Source: Monodelphis domestica (lineage: Eukaryota > Chordata > Mammalia > Didelphimorphia > Didelphidae). Taken from it: DNA of 64,000 nt. The notes below the pieces were generated by a model. The model saw only the letters and a program-made list of their open reading frames with translations, was not told the origin of the DNA and ran no database searches. Location: positions 537,775,293-537,839,292 of the forward strand of contig NC_077227.1 of NCBI RefSeq assembly GCF_027887165.1, read 5' to 3'. Below are positions 22,921 to 35,204 of this stretch, piece after piece (positions within the stretch are counted from its first letter, which is position 1; each line of letters starts with the position of its first letter). The translations under genes were made by a program, and so were the position numbers.

Positions 22921-23370
22921 ATGCCAGTGGCATAAAGTCTTGCTACAGTTTGCCCAGTCACACTGAACTTTGAGAGAGTAGTTTTGCTGAATCTGGGAGG
23001 TGGAGCTCATGGCATCAATGATGAGGTAAGAAGGTGGCTAGTCCTGGAGGTGGGGGGTCCCACGGACTGGTAGCCAGTAGAAAGGTGAGGGTTAAAGGAT
23101 TGGGGTTCCAGGGAACTCCAGACAGGTTCAGAACAAATGCTGTTGAAGCAAGAATCAGAGCTGGGCAGACATGATCCGTGTTAAATGTGAGTCATTACGT
23201 TGTTTTGTGCCAAATACTAGTTCCCACATCAGTCTTTGTTCAGAGTTCTCTCGTGGCAGGTTGTGTCCACAGCAGAGCAGTGTTTCCCTTTATCTCGTTT
23301 AGTTCAAGAGGAGAGATGCTGGTAGCTCTGATAAGCTTATGAAAAGTCCGAGTGCCTATGTATGTTCTTA
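22921..23370. other. Unassigned G-rich stretch with clustered CpGs
   Basis: About six CpGs fall between 23060 and 23350 in otherwise CpG-poor DNA. A GAG|GTAAGA donor-like site is at about 23023-23030, and a CCCAG before 22960 could be an acceptor. No open frame of a known family; it may be an unrecognised repeat. Confidence 0.3.
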
Positions 23371-23599
23371 CAAGAAATACTTATTAATAATTGGGCTCAC
23401 TATTATGTGTGCTTTTTAAGTTATTCAAAGAGTCTTGGAATGTATTGGTTGCTTAAAATGAAGTCTTACTATGCATACACACACACACACAAACACACAC
23501 ATATATAAACACTCAAATAACTTATTTTCTAATCTATGACATCCCTGACCATTATTTTCCTCCCATACCTTGTGGAATTTGGGGGACCTAATTTGACCC
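23371..23599. repeat. (CA)n-rich patch in unassigned DNA
   Basis: CACACACACACACAAACACA at about 23479-23502; otherwise nothing seen. Confidence 0.6.
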
Positions 23600-24058
23600 C
23601 AATCTACCTTGCCTACACTAACTCACAGTATTTCCCTTCAGGTATTATACCTAGGTTCTAGCCAAACAGGATTTCTTCATTCACCTAAACAAATCCTAAA
23701 TTTTCTCACTTTTATGCCTTTTATTCATTGTTTACTAAATCCCCAAATGCCCTCCTACAATTCTAATCCTACTCCAATTCCATGCTATAAATCTAGCTCA
23801 AATTCCACCACCTCTAGGACCCCTTTGCCCCACCCAACCATACCTGAGGTGATTTTTTTATTCCTTAAATTGCCATAAAATTTCATTTACTTTTATTAGG
23901 CTAAAATTTTGCTTTATGTAATTATTTGGGCATGAGTTTTGTGATGATAAACTCTTTAGAGAAGAACCAAATCTTTTATTATTCATTTTGTACCACCCTA
24001 CCCTTTACCATTCTGGACCCATAGTAGATATTCAATAACTGTTCATCAAATAAATGAT
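23600..24058 (+). mobile_element. L2 LINE 3' part
   Basis: Diverged: AGCTCAAATTCCACCACCTC, TAAACTCTTTAGAGAAGAAC and CATAGTAGATATTCAATAAC in L2 order. Confidence 0.55.
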
Positions 24059-24380
24059 TAGGAGATCATATAAAATTTCATTGAGGCCCATTTTCCTCCT
24101 GTAAAAAAATGAACATCTGTCTTGCCTTAGCCTTACATTTATACTGATGACTTTTGAAGGATACAGATGATTCCAATATTTTAATTGTAAAATCATATTT
24201 TCTGATAGTAAAAGATTTTGTATCAGAGACAAAAAAATAAAATTTCAGAAAAGAGATTCCTATGAAAATCATTGAATATGACATGTCTCAAGTGGTAAAA
24301 TGACACTTCTCAATCATTAAATTCCTAGAAACAGAAAATCACTTCTTTAGAAAAATCAATCTAGAAAAGACCTTAGTCCT
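24059..24380. other. No gene seen
   Basis: Unassigned. Confidence 0.4.
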
Positions 24381-24520
24381 TTCCAGTCTCATCTAGTTCA
24401 TCAACCTTCTACCAACTATTTTATAGATGAGGAAGTCAAGACAAAGCACATGACTTGTTGAAAGTCAAAGAGCTAGTTAGAGTAGACTAGAACTAAAATA
24501 TACAGGATTTTGATTAGCAA
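24381..24520 (-). repeat. MIR-type SINE, reverse
   Basis: TTTTATAGATGAGGAAGTCA, CATGACTTGTTGAAAGTCAA and GAGCTAGTTAGAG. Confidence 0.55.
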
Positions 24521-24884
24521 TAAAATATTCTTTCCCCAATATTATACTGTCTTCTATATGAAACTTAATTATTTTTAAAAACTCCAATAATTTGTCATGG
24601 AGGATTTTAAGCAAGGTTAAAACCAAATAAATATTTTCTAAAATTAAATTTCATATGTTCCGAACTAAAATTCACTTTTTCTCCTTCAGAATCCTTCCTT
24701 TCTTTTCCCCCCATCTTCATCCCACTGAGAGAAAGCAAGAAAAATAAGACCCCTGTTATAAGCATTTATATTCAAGTAAAACAAATTCCCACAATGGCCT
24801 GTCTGAAAAAAATGGCTTAATGTCCTTTTATAATCTATCACTTTTATCAGGAGGTGGACAGCATGTTTCAGTATTAGTCCTCAA
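24521..24884. other. No gene seen
   Basis: Unassigned AT-rich DNA. Confidence 0.4.
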
Positions 24885-27800
24885 GAATTGTGGTTGTTCA
24901 TCGAGTTAATTGGTCCATTATCTAATAGTTTTTCATATACTGAACCATTCCTACTCTCCTGATATAAATCTAAGCTGGGGGGCTAGCCTTTACCACTCTT
25001 TTGCCTTGGAACCAATACACAGTATTGATTCCAAGATGGAAGGTAAGGGCTTTAAAAATAAACAAACAAACAAATAAATAAATAATCTAACCTGGTCATA
25101 ATGTACAGTCTTTTTAATATCTGTAGTGTTCCTTAGAGATAAGGGTCTATAGTTTTTCCTTATCTATTTTGTCTCTCACTGGTATTGGTATCAGGAACAA
25201 ATGCATATCACATAGAGTATGGAAAGGTTCCTTTTCCTGTTTTGCAAACATTTTATGTAATATCGGAATTAAATGTTCATTGAATGTTTCTTAAAATTTT
25301 GCTTGTAATTTATTTGGTCCTGAGGTTCTATTTTGTAGATCTCATATGTTGTCAATTTTTCTAATATTTGGAATTTAAATATTTCAGTTTGTTCATCTAG
25401 ACTTTATATTTTTACTATATTCATCAATTTCATCTAAATTATGTTTTGACAGAAAATTGGGGAAATATTTCCCTTTATTTCCTTTTCAATTGTTATTCTT
25501 TTTACATGAAAATTTTGGTTTTCCTTGTCTATTAAAACAGACTAGCTATTTATCTAGTTGGTGGGTTGTTGTTTTTTTTAACTAAAAATCTGTTCCTAAT
25601 CCTACTTCCCCAAAATCAATCCTTTTGTTTGTTGATTTGGGCTTTCTGTTTTTTTTTTTTGTCTTGAGCTGTTGGTTTTATTAATCTCTTCTTTGATTTT
25701 TTAGAAGTTCTACTTTGGTGTTTACTTGGGGGTTCTGATTTGTTGTTTTCTAGTTGTCTTTCTAGTAGAGAATTAAGAAGCAAATGCCTTTTAAAAGCCC
25801 CACTATCTTCAAGAACATATCAAAAAGTTGACATAATCAGGGTGCCTGGAGGTGTTTTTGTTCAGTATTGCTGGTTTTATGAGAAGGAAATCAGAGAAAT
25901 GGAAGAATATTCTGTGGAAGAAAGGAGTATGCTTTTCATTTTCTTTTGTTGAAGAAATGAACTGAATGAAGTGAAGAAAGTATTAGGATATGAATTTTTA
26001 TCTGAGGGCTGCTGTAGATACATTCCATAAGTTTTGGCATATTGCTTTCTTGCTGTCATTTTTTTATGAAATTTTCTATTGTTTCTATGATTTGTTCTTT
26101 GACCCACTAATTCTTTAAGTGACTGAATCACCAATAAATTTTTAATTATCTAAAATAACTTTTATAGAAAATAATTGTCAATTGCATTAGTCAGAACAGG
26201 ATATATTTCTGCTTTCTTGCATTTGTGAGATATGTATGCCGTCAAATAATGTTCAGTGTTTGCAATGATACCATGCAAAAATTTAAAAATATGCAAACTT
26301 CCTTCTATTCCCATTCTGTAATGTCAGGGATCTATCATCTTTAATATTTCAAGAAAATTATTCATATCCTTAGCTTTGTTATTGTGTGTCTATGTTTGAA
26401 AAGGCTTCATTGTTGTCCTGTTATCATTTGACTATAACTACTGTCTATCCCTCCCTGCAACTTAATATTTTATTTAAGTATTTAGATGTTGTGTTATTTG
26501 ATACAAACATACATATGTGTATGTGTGTGTTACTGATTCATTACCTATGGTGCCTTTAAGGATAAACAGTTTCCCAGATGATTTTTTAAATTGTCTATCT
26601 TTACTTCAAGTGGTTAAAAAAAAAATCAAGATTGCTACCCCTTTTTTGAGTTCAACTGAAATATATTTGGCTCTAGCTCCTCATTTTAATGCTCTGTGAA
26701 TCTTTGTTTCAACTATATTTCCTCTAACCAACGTATTGAGCAATTTTGTCTTCTAATCCATTCTGCTATCCTCTTCTACTTTATAGGGGAATTAATCCCA
26801 TTCACATTGCAAATTGTTCATTGTTTATTGCCCTCCATCTTGTCCTTTTTTTGCTTTTTTTCTCTTTGCTTTTCTGTACCACTCTTTACAAAGAAGGTGA
26901 TGTTTAAGAATTAACTCATACTTGTGATCTATAAATGAAAGTACCTTTTCCCCTTCCTTTTGTCTCAACCTCAATCGTAAGTTCTTATTGTTTTTCCTTT
27001 TTAATCCTCTTTTCATGTTCCCTCGTCTAATAATGGCTTTTGACTACTCCTTATTTCTAGAACCCTTCTTAACTCTTCCCCTTTCACTTCTTTTCCCTTT
27101 TAATTTAGAATTTAACATATTTATACACTTTGTATGTGCTGAAACCTATAAATTCATGGAAATCCAGTTACCTATCCTGTCCTCCATGTTTTTTATGCTT
27201 CATTTCATGTACTCATATTGAGTGAATTCCCTTGTTTTCACCTACTTTCTTCCCCAGAATATTCTCCTATTCTTCTGATTTTCTGATCTTTGTTTCTTAA
27301 TACCCTACTAGAATATGAATAATTTATTCTTACAATTATCCTAATTTATATTATGTGACTTTCTATACTTTTCTTATCTCCTATCTTTCCATTTCAAAGT
27401 GTCTTTTTCAATTCTGACCTTTTCATCAGGAATGTTTAGAAATTCCCTATTCATTACTGTAAAATTATACTAAGTTCATATTTTGCCTTTAAAAAATATT
27501 TTTATAAGCTCTCCTCTCTTTCATAGCAGCAACTGCCAAGTCTTGTGATCCTAATTGTGGCTTCTTGGTATTTAATCTCTTGCTTTCTGGATGTTTGCAG
27601 TATTTTTTCTTTGAACTAGAAGCTTTGCATTTTGGCATTGATGTTCCTGTGTTTTCATTTTGGAGTTTCAGAAGTGACCAGTGTATTCTTTCTATTTTTA
27701 CTTTGCCTTCTGATTCTAAAAGAGTTTTAAATATTTCTAAAAATATGGTATCTAAGGTGCTTTTCTAGAGGGTTGTAATTTTCAGGTAGTCTTAATATTT

Positions 27801-28870
27801 TAAGTGATTTATCCTTGACTTGTTTCCCAACATATGTTTTCTTCTGCTCTTTCAATCTTTTATTTTATTATTTATTATTATTGCATGGAGTCACTGATTT
27901 GTTTGGCCCCTTCCAATTTTTAGAAGTTAATTTCTTGGGTAAATTTTATCACTATTTCTTCTAAGTTATTAATTCCCCATGCCATTCTCTTCTCTTTACC
28001 TATTCTATTTTATAAAGATCTTGTTTCATTTCTTCCATGTACTCTTGTAATACTTGTGACTTGGAAATTATTTTTTCAAAGGCTCTACTTGGATTTGTAG
28101 AGTTAGTTCTCTTCTAGGTTTAACCACAGGGCATTTCAGTCCAAGGAATTTCTTCAATGGGTTGGGTATTTTCTTCTCTTTATTCATTTCCAGTTTCTGT
28201 TTCTGTATTTTGGATTTGTGCCCAAGTCAAATTCTACTTCCATACTTCTGGATGGTATAGGAAGGCTCTGCTTATTCCTAAGTTGCGGTGGCTAATAATG
28301 GGGCCTATCATTGGCTTAATTAGACTGCCAAAGGGGCTCACAACACAAGTCAATCAATAAATATTTCTTAAGCTCAAAAATAATAATGATGAAGCTTACA
28401 TTTTGTAGGACCTATCTATTCTTGTCTGCCATTGTGGTTCAGGGTCAAAGCTATTTTCTGGATGCTAGATAGGAATATTGCATAGGCTGCTTGGATTTAT
28501 CAGGTGTGAGTGCCTGGATCCTGGTGTGGTCTTGTTTCTTGTTGCTACTGGAGCTCTAGGGTTATTCCATGTTCGGCACTGTTGGAAGACATTCCATGTC
28601 CTGTCATCACTTGGTCTCCGAGGTCACTCTGAACCTGTGCTCACCTTCTGGCCTCCTGCCATGCCTGGGACTTTCTGGGGGTTGTCTTGTGCAAGGCACT
28701 GCTCTGGCATCATCTCCTTTTGTAGGGTCTGGCTACTTTCATCTACTGTGGCTTATCTCCCACAGGATTCTATTAGTCTTTGATGAAAACCTATACTAGG
28801 TGGAAAGGTTTAAAGCTAAATATCTGGGTTTTTTTTTTTTCCATTCCTTCTGGAGAATTTCTAGGGGGCA
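24885..28870 (-). mobile_element. Old L1 LINE, 4 kb, missing its 3' part
   Basis: On the minus strand the order is 5' UTR (about 28150-28870), degraded ORF1 (about 27560-28100), a long T/C-rich inter-ORF stretch (about 26800-27500), endonuclease-coding sequence (about 26100-26800), and ORF2 up to the RT entry at 24885-25700. Blocks such as TTTGGTCCTGAGG and TTCTATGATTTGTTCTTTGA match 54900 and 55550 in the younger L1. No long frame survives. It carries a SINE remnant at 24977-25085. Confidence 0.75.
24977..25085 (+). mobile_element. Marsupial tRNA-SINE, internally deleted
   Basis: A GCTGGGGGGCTAGCC junction joins the head to the 3' third. The 3' end is CAATACACAGTATTGA and an AAAC/AAAT tail. 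Flanking AATCTAA on both sides is a probable target duplication in the L1. Confidence 0.75.
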
Positions 28871-29184
28871 GATCTGGGCTCTTCTCTTATTTTTTATATG
28901 TATTATTTTATCCTCTACAAACTAAATCTACTAGCAACATATAGACATACCTGTTTCCCCAGAAACCATCTACTATTGAATTTTGTTACTTTTATTTATT
29001 TGTCAGTGTGGCTAGTAGTATTTCAAAGTTGTTCTACTTTATGTCACTAAAGTTGAAGATTTTTTAGTGATTCATTTTGATCCTTTTAAAATGTCTATGC
29101 TTTTTTTCTTTTGTATATTATCATTCATACTCTATTTATCCAATGGTAACTAAGTAATGCTTCATTTTATTATTTATTTATTGA
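28871..29184. other. No gene seen
   Basis: Unassigned; may continue the 5' end of the old L1. Confidence 0.35.
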
Positions 29185-29376
29185 ACTTTTGCCTTCTGTG
29201 TTGGAATTGATATTAAGTTTTGGTTCCAAGACAGAAGAATGGTAAGGGCTAGGCAAATGGGGTTAAGAGACTTGCCCAGGGTCACAAAGCTAAGAATTAT
29301 CTGAGGTCAAATTAGATCTCAGGACCTCCTGTCTCTAAGTCTGGCTTTCTATCCACTGAGCCACCTAGCTGTCCCT
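29185..29376 (-). mobile_element. Marsupial tRNA-SINE, reverse
   Basis: Full-length diverged copy ending CCACCTAGCTGTCCCT. AGTAATGCTTCATTT (29152 on) and AGTAATGTTTTATTT (29379 on) form an imperfect 15-bp target duplication. Confidence 0.85.
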
Positions 29377-30422
29377 GAGTAATGTTTTATTTACATCCAT
29401 TTCTTAAATTTTAGATGTTAAAAGTTCTATTATACTTGCTATATCTTTTATGCAAATTTATTTCTCTCTATTTCATGTTTCTGTTCTATAGAATTTAGAT
29501 TTTTTTGCAATCAAATCTATCTATACATCTTAAATTTTTATATTCAAATAGTGAGGACTACAGAATTTACATCCTAAGGGCCTAGCATCTGCTTAAACAA
29601 TTGGAGATAATAAAAGCAAATACAGAAGATGATGGTTAAAAAAAAATAAAAGTTGTTAACTACTTGAGATTTCTTTTTTATCGATATGAACTAGAAAATA
29701 TCTGATGGCCACTTGTAGGCAGATTGGTCCCAAGCTATTAAAATCAACACATTGCCTGAATGAATCACAAGAGTGAAAAATGACAAAGCTTGAAAAACAG
29801 TATCATTCCAAGGGTTAGACCTCCCATAACTATGGAATCTTAGAGTTAGAAGTGGCCACTAAGACTTTTTGGTCCAACTTTATTAAACCTTCCAGGTGAA
29901 AGGTGAGAAAGGATTTGCAGGAAAGCTCTGGAAGATGATACAGTCAAGAGAAATCACTGGCTATGGTTAAAAATCAATGCCATTTACAGAAGTGAAAAAC
30001 ATGGATTATTAGAAATGCTCCTGATATTCTTTCAACCAAGCTTATAAAATGGTCTATATTGATTCAACTGGATTCTAGAAACATCTCTAAAGTGTTCCTT
30101 TATTTTCTTCTCAGTCAATTATATTCTTTCTCCAGTTCATAGTCAAAGAAATGTGCCTTGTAAGCCTGCCTCAAGATGTAGCCTTTCCTTACACTCTTAA
30201 GAGGCCTGTTGTGGACTGGAAGCTCCATAAATGACAAGTTTTCCATTTTAATTCTTTACAAAATAATTTTTTATTTTGATTAAAATGAATATAAATTTTC
30301 AGACATAATATTTATATAGCTTCTGTAGAACTCATTTTCTGAAAGAACATTTATAAATAAATCAAATTAGACATGGTTTTTAATACATTACAACTGTTAT
30401 TCCAATTCATAATGTCAGCACT
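29377..30422. other. No gene seen
   Basis: AT-rich, unassigned. A diverged GGAATCTTAGAGTTAGAAGT at 29840 suggests an L3/CR1 or MIR scrap. Confidence 0.4.
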
Positions 30423-30555
30423 GTCAGTCAATCACACCAAAAAGCATTTATGAAGCGCTTCCTAGTGCTAGGCACAGGGTGAAGCTCTGAGGATACAAAG
30501 AAAGGCTCTCAAACCTCACAGACTACTAGAGTAGATAAAATGCAAACAATCATGT
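30423..30555 (-). mobile_element. L2 LINE 3' end, reverse
   Basis: AAAAAGCATTTATGAAGCGC...GTGCTAGGCACAGGG...GAGGATACAAAGAAAGG. Confidence 0.7.
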
Positions 30556-30599
30556 TTTTTTAAAGCTGATCTTTGATTTCATTGGTATAGAGATTCTCA

Positions 30600-30775
30600 G
30601 TGAAGAAATTCACCAACGCAGATCATCACTTACTATGCAACTTCAGAGTCTCTGTTCCAGAGGCACTGACAGGTTCAGTGATTTCACATACTTGGAATGT
30701 GTCAGAGATGGGACTTGAACTCAGGTCTTTTTGACTTCAAAGATGGCATTCTGTCCACTACAACAGAGCTGCCCA
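30600..30775 (-). repeat. MIR-type SINE, reverse
   Basis: AGGTTCAGTGATTTCACATA, GATGGGACTTGAACTCAGGT and CTGTCCACTACAACAGAGCT. Confidence 0.65.
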
Positions 30776-31478
30776 TGTGCATGATTGTAAATATCTCTTT
30801 CAAAAATATGATATATGAAAATGTATATGAATATATATATTTATACACACACATATACATAGATTTAATTTTTTTCTTATTTTAATTTACCATATGATTA
30901 AGTTATGAGTCTAATCAATACATTCCCCCATCTGTTGTTTTAATCTGATTTTACAAACATATATGAAGACCCCAACCTAGGGGAAATACAAAAGTTAGTC
31001 TTAATGTTTGTTTCACAGGTGAATAAAAGCATAATCTCACTAAACATTTTGCTATTGCTCAAACATTTGTCTAAAATTTCAATATGAAGGCTTTATAACA
31101 ATGTTATTTCGAGTAAGTTCTTCTTGATGGTTCTTCATGGTGTAGAAGTGACTCTGAATACTCACTGACAGCAGAACACCAGCTCGGCAGGTAGTATCAA
31201 GCTGAAAAGACTTCAAGGATGGGCCTGGAAATGGGCCTAAGAATCATCCTAGCTAAGTTTGATGATGTTTATCACAGGAATGCTGGGTACTAGGTTTTTC
31301 TTTTGACTTAAAGCAACTCGTGAAAATTTCTAGTACCTGTGTAAAGGTCTGTCATCTGCAGCAAGGAATGGAGTGCTCATGCTGAAATAGCAAATTTTTT
31401 GAAGTAATGAAGTACGATTTCATGGCAAAACCACTGTGAAGGTATGTAGAAGCAAGTTTCTCAAAATCATCTTCACTT
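30776..31478 (-). other. TAF1B: Probable TAF1B 3' UTR and downstream flank
   Basis: This lies directly after the TAF1B stop codon on the minus strand. No repeat is evident at 31020-31478, as would fit a 3' UTR. No minus-strand AATAAA is seen there. An ATTAAA at about 30938-30943 is the nearest candidate signal, but the true poly(A) site is not proven. Confidence 0.4.
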
Positions 31479-31689
31479 CTATCTTTTTAAGATCTTTTTG
31501 CTTTTTTTTGATTTGGAAGCTTTACTTTTAGTCTCATATTTTTTGTAAAAAAGTCTCTTTTCAATTAAGCTTACTTCTTCATGAAGAAGTGAAGCCTTTA
31601 TCCTCAGTAAGAAGGAGAAAAGATTTAGTACAAACTGATAGCTCATTGAAAAATTGGATTCTTCATAGGTAGTCACATGTTTACAGTAA
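31479..31689 (-). CDS. TAF1B: TAF1B last coding exon (C-terminus)
   Basis: This exon gives the C-terminal 69 residues and the stop of TAF1B, a subunit of the RNA polymerase I selectivity factor SL1 that acts at rDNA promoters in the nucleolus. The acceptor is CCCCTAG, and the first base T completes a split serine codon from the previous exon. The reading continues YCKHVTTYEESNFSMSYQFV, then LLRIKASLLHEEVSLIEKRL, and ends in a lysine/serine-rich tail (KASKSKKSKKILKR, stop at 31479-31481). The family has the same segment and a similar basic tail. The internal GTG before ACT ACC is a valine, not a start. Confidence 0.95.
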
Positions 31690-32520
31690 CTAGGGGAAAA
31701 AAAGAAAATACAATTTAAATGGTAATGTTTCTTTAAAATCAGAAAAGTAAATAATATACCTAAAAATTAAAAACTTCTTTAAATAAAATTATAATAAAAA
31801 TACTTGATAAAAGAGAACCCCTTGGTTTCTCAAGAGAGAATGGAATGGCACCAAGATATTCCAGAATGGTTCAAGAGAAAAATCAGAACTTTTAGGGTAG
31901 AATTTAGATAAGAACTTGGTAGAATTTATGACCTGCAGAGCTTAAAGGAATAGAAGAACTTGAATCCATGATGGTGAATCTCCCTAAAGAAGTGAAAGAA
32001 CATAAGACTGAAATTTTAAGGAGTGCTGAATGGGGTGATGTAATTGTACCTGAGACAAACCCATGGTTGTCTATGGTGGGGGAGAGTAAGACACAACTCA
32101 TCTTCTCTATCTCAAAGTGACGGGTGATCCTCCACTTTTGGTCAAGCTGTGGCACCTCTGGGATGTCTACACACCCCCAACAACTCAATGAATCAATGAA
32201 TCCCACTTAGAGACTATGGCTCTACCTAGGGACCAAAGATCTCCATTTTTTTTTTCTACTGAATTGATGATAACATCAAAGATTTTTAGACTTATACCTG
32301 AAATTCTCAGAGTGCTAGGAGCAATGCTTTTGTTACATGAAAATTATACTCTTAAATTATTTCACTAAGAGGCAAAATTTTTCCATGTACAGTTTATAGA
32401 CTTAGTCTATCACAAATAAACAGGTTCTTGGGGGCAAAAGTATTTAAGATTTTTTTAAAAAAATTTATTTCTTCTGCTGAAAAAAAATTATTGGTAAAGG
32501 CTACATAAGAGTGTGTTAAA
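31690..32520. other. TAF1B last intron, unassigned part
   Basis: No gene or clear repeat. A 100-codon reverse frame at 31904-32206 lacks splice sites and any known domain. Confidence 0.45.
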
Positions 32521-32741
32521 GCAGCTAGGTGGTTCAGTGAATAAAGCACTTCGCCTGGAGTGAGGAAGACCCGAGTTCAAATTTGGCCTCAGATCTCACT
32601 AGCTATGTGACCCTGAGCAAGTCACTTAACCTGTTTACCTTATTCCACTGGAGAAGAAAATAGCAAACTACTCCAGTATCTTTGCCAAGAAAACCCCATA
32701 ATGGGGTCATAAGGAGTTGGACTGAATGATTGAACAACAAA
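32521..32741 (+). mobile_element. MAR1-type CORE-SINE, full length
   Basis: Head GCAGCTAGGTGGTTCAGTGA, B box GAGTTCAAAT, CTACTCCAGTATCTTTGCCA, and tail GGGGTCATAAGGAGTTGGAC...AACAACAAAA. Antisense to TAF1B, in its last intron. Confidence 0.85.
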
Positions 32742-32759
32742 AGTATGATAATAGTAGCA

Positions 32760-33022
32760 GTAATAGCAGCAGCAGGAGTAGACAGCATTTATATAGTAAA
32801 GTTTTCTAAGAGATTCATGAATATCATCTCATTTTATCCTCACAACAACCCCAATAAGGTAGGCATTACTATTATTATTCTTAGTTCACAGATGAGAAAA
32901 CTGAGGTAAACAGAGGTTAAGTGACTGGCCCAGGGTCACACAACATTTAAGTATCTGAGACAAGATTTGAACTCAGGTCTTATGGATTCTGAGTTCTATG
33001 TTCTATCCATTATACCGCAGTC
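32760..33022 (-). repeat. MIR-type SINE, reverse, near complete
   Basis: ATCATCTCATTTTATCCTCA, ACAGATGAGAAAACTGAGG, AAGTGACTGGCCCAGGGTCA, GATTTGAACTCAGGTCT and CTATCCATTATACCGCA. Confidence 0.8.
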
Positions 33023-33094
33023 TGTGATCTAAGATGAAAAATGTAAAAGCATCTAATTATTTATAATTCTGGCATTCTAATTTTAAAACATATC

Positions 33095-33700
33095 TTACTA
33101 AGAAACCAAGTCAAGATGGCAGAGTAAGAGGAATCTGTACATCCCCATGCTATTCCAAAAATGATCTGACTTTCACTTCAAATAATGATTCAGAAATTAA
33201 AGGAGAACCTATAGCGAGTCATCTTTCCAGCCCAAGATCAAATATTTGACCTACAAGCAATATTCAGGGCAGGAAATGTATAACATTAGTGGTCTGGGAT
33301 CATGGACTCAGTGTTCCAAACTAGGGTTCTAGACTAGCCAGTAACACAATGCCCATAAGGGATCATGGACTTAGCTATGGCTCTTAACAGGAATGCAGGG
33401 TCTCCCAAAGGCTCCAGAAATATAAACATACAGTACAGGCTCAGAGCCTAGAGCTCAAAGCTGGACCTATAGTACAGAGCTGATAAGTTGTTAACTTATA
33501 ACCAAGAACATAAAGCTGAGTATATTCCAGAAGAGGGGAAAAAATCAACTTTTACTGAAATAAAGGACTTTTCAGCATTCTTGATGAAAAGAAAGGAGCT
33601 GAGTTGAAACTCTGAAATACAAACACAAGAGAGTAAAGAGAAACATAAAAAGCAAATACAAGTGAGCAATTGGGAAAAAAATTTTATTAACAATGAGGTG
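33095..33700 (+). mobile_element. Old L1 5' UTR fragment
   Basis: AGTCAAGATGGCAGAGTAAG opens the element as in other marsupial L1 5' ends (compare the reverse at 58830-58857). What follows is a GGCTCAGAGCCTAGAGCTCA-type region and purine-rich sequence. Assigned mainly by its head. Confidence 0.5.
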
Positions 33701-33899
33701 TGTGCATTTGAGTGGGGTCAGATATGATATAAGATTCCAAAGATGTCATTAAGGGTTCATGGAGGAAATCAAAGAAGATGGGAGGCCTGGGAATAATTTT
33801 TGTTATGTTTTGATGCTCTTAGGAGAAAAAATGGGGGGGAGAAGGTAAAGGGATTTTCTAAGGAAGGGTGGGAGAATGTCATCTCACATAACTAGGAAT
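33701..33899. other. TAF1B intron, unassigned
   Basis: Nothing seen. Confidence 0.4.
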
Positions 33900-34900
33900 C
33901 ATAAGAAGTTTATTTACATAAAGATCAAATGGAAAGATTCACCAAGGCAGCTGACAAAGTAGGAGTAAAACACAAGACATTAGAGATAAATCTATAACTT
34001 AGAGCAGTCATCTGCATAGATGTGGTCTCTGAATCCATGGCAGCTGATGGGGTCATGGAGAGAGTATAAAGAAATAAGATTCAGAACAGAGGTATGGGAG
34101 CATCCATGATGATGGGGCATGGAAGATGATCTAACTCAAAAGGAGAGCTACAAAGGCAGAAGAAGAATCAGGAAAGAATCAAGACCTAAAATCCAAGAGA
34201 GGGTATACAATATGTCAAAAACTGAAGAGGTTACAGAGAATGAGGAATGAATTTTAGCAACTGGAATATTGCTGTAACTTGAGAATGAGGAGTTTTAAGA
34301 AAGCGATGGGGCTGAAAGCTAGATGAGAAAGCGGAAATGATTAATGTAGTTTTTTTCTTCTTCTTGAAGTTTGGGTGGAAAAGGGAGGAAAAATAAATGA
34401 TAACCTGAGAGGGTAGTCAAAAGAAAGTTATTTATGGTTTGAACTATTTGAACATATCTGTAGAATGAAGGAACAAGCAGATTAAAGATGGAAAATGAAA
34501 AGAGATAAGGATCTAAGAGCCAAGATCCCAGAGGAGAGATGGTCTATGCTGGGAGAATGGGTCAAGAACAGTTTGAAGGGTCAGCTTTGGCAAGAAGAAG
34601 AATTTCTTTTTCAAAGATGAGAACGAAGAGGAGAGAAGCAGTAAGACTTTTTTTTTCTTAAACCTTTACCTTCTATCTTGGAGTCAATACTGTGTATTAG
34701 CTCCAAGGCAGAAGAGTGGTAAGGGCTCAATGGGGGTTAAGTGACTTGCCCAGGGTCACACAGCTGGGAGGTGTCTGAGGCCAGATTTGAATCTAGGACC
34801 TCCCGTCTCTAGGCCTGGCAGCAGTAAGGTTTTAAGTGTGGAGTAAGGTAAAATAGAGAGCTCATGACATGTTTTACTCAGGAAAGTAGGAAGCATCTTT
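33900..34900 (-). mobile_element. L2 LINE RT fragment, reverse, SINE inside
   Basis: On the minus strand about 34000-34035 reads FRDHIYADDCS, which contains the YADD catalytic motif of non-LTR reverse transcriptase. GTTTGAAGGGTCAGCTTTGG-type sequence continues upstream. Interrupted by the SINE at 34648-34819. Not open overall. Confidence 0.7.
34648..34819 (-). mobile_element. Marsupial tRNA-SINE, reverse, 5'-truncated
   Basis: 3' end and core are present, but the tRNA head is missing after CTAGGCCTGG. GCAGTAAG at 34638 and 34820 is the target duplication. Confidence 0.85.
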
Positions 34901-34919
34901 GACTGAGAAGGATGTTTAT

Positions 34920-35035
34920 TATTCTTATGACCTGGGTCAAGTCATTTAACTCCTCTGGGTCTCAATTTTTCTCATTTGTAAAGAAGGGGAAGTTGGATTA
35001 GATGGCCTCAGAAGTTTCTTCCAGAACCAGGACTG
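34920..35035 (+). repeat. MIR-type SINE fragment
   Basis: CCTGGGTCAAGTCATTTAAC, TTTTTCTCATTTGTAAAGAA and TGGATTAGATGGCCTCAGAA. Confidence 0.7.
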
Positions 35036-35204
35036 TAACCCTACAAGAAAGGAGTAATATGGGAGGTCTGAAGAAAGAGAGGCCTTTAACTGCTACTATG
35101 GAGAATTGGAAATAAAGTTAATTGAGAAATAAAAGCAACAAGGGTCCAACTGAGATAACAAATAGGCAATGGACCCTGTCAACATGGTTGTGTGCCCTAA
35201 TTCA

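Noticed and set aside
31904-32206. 100-codon reverse frame close to the last TAF1B exon
   Set aside because: No splice sites fit, and the last exon joins directly to 41445-41667 in phase, so nothing is missing between them.
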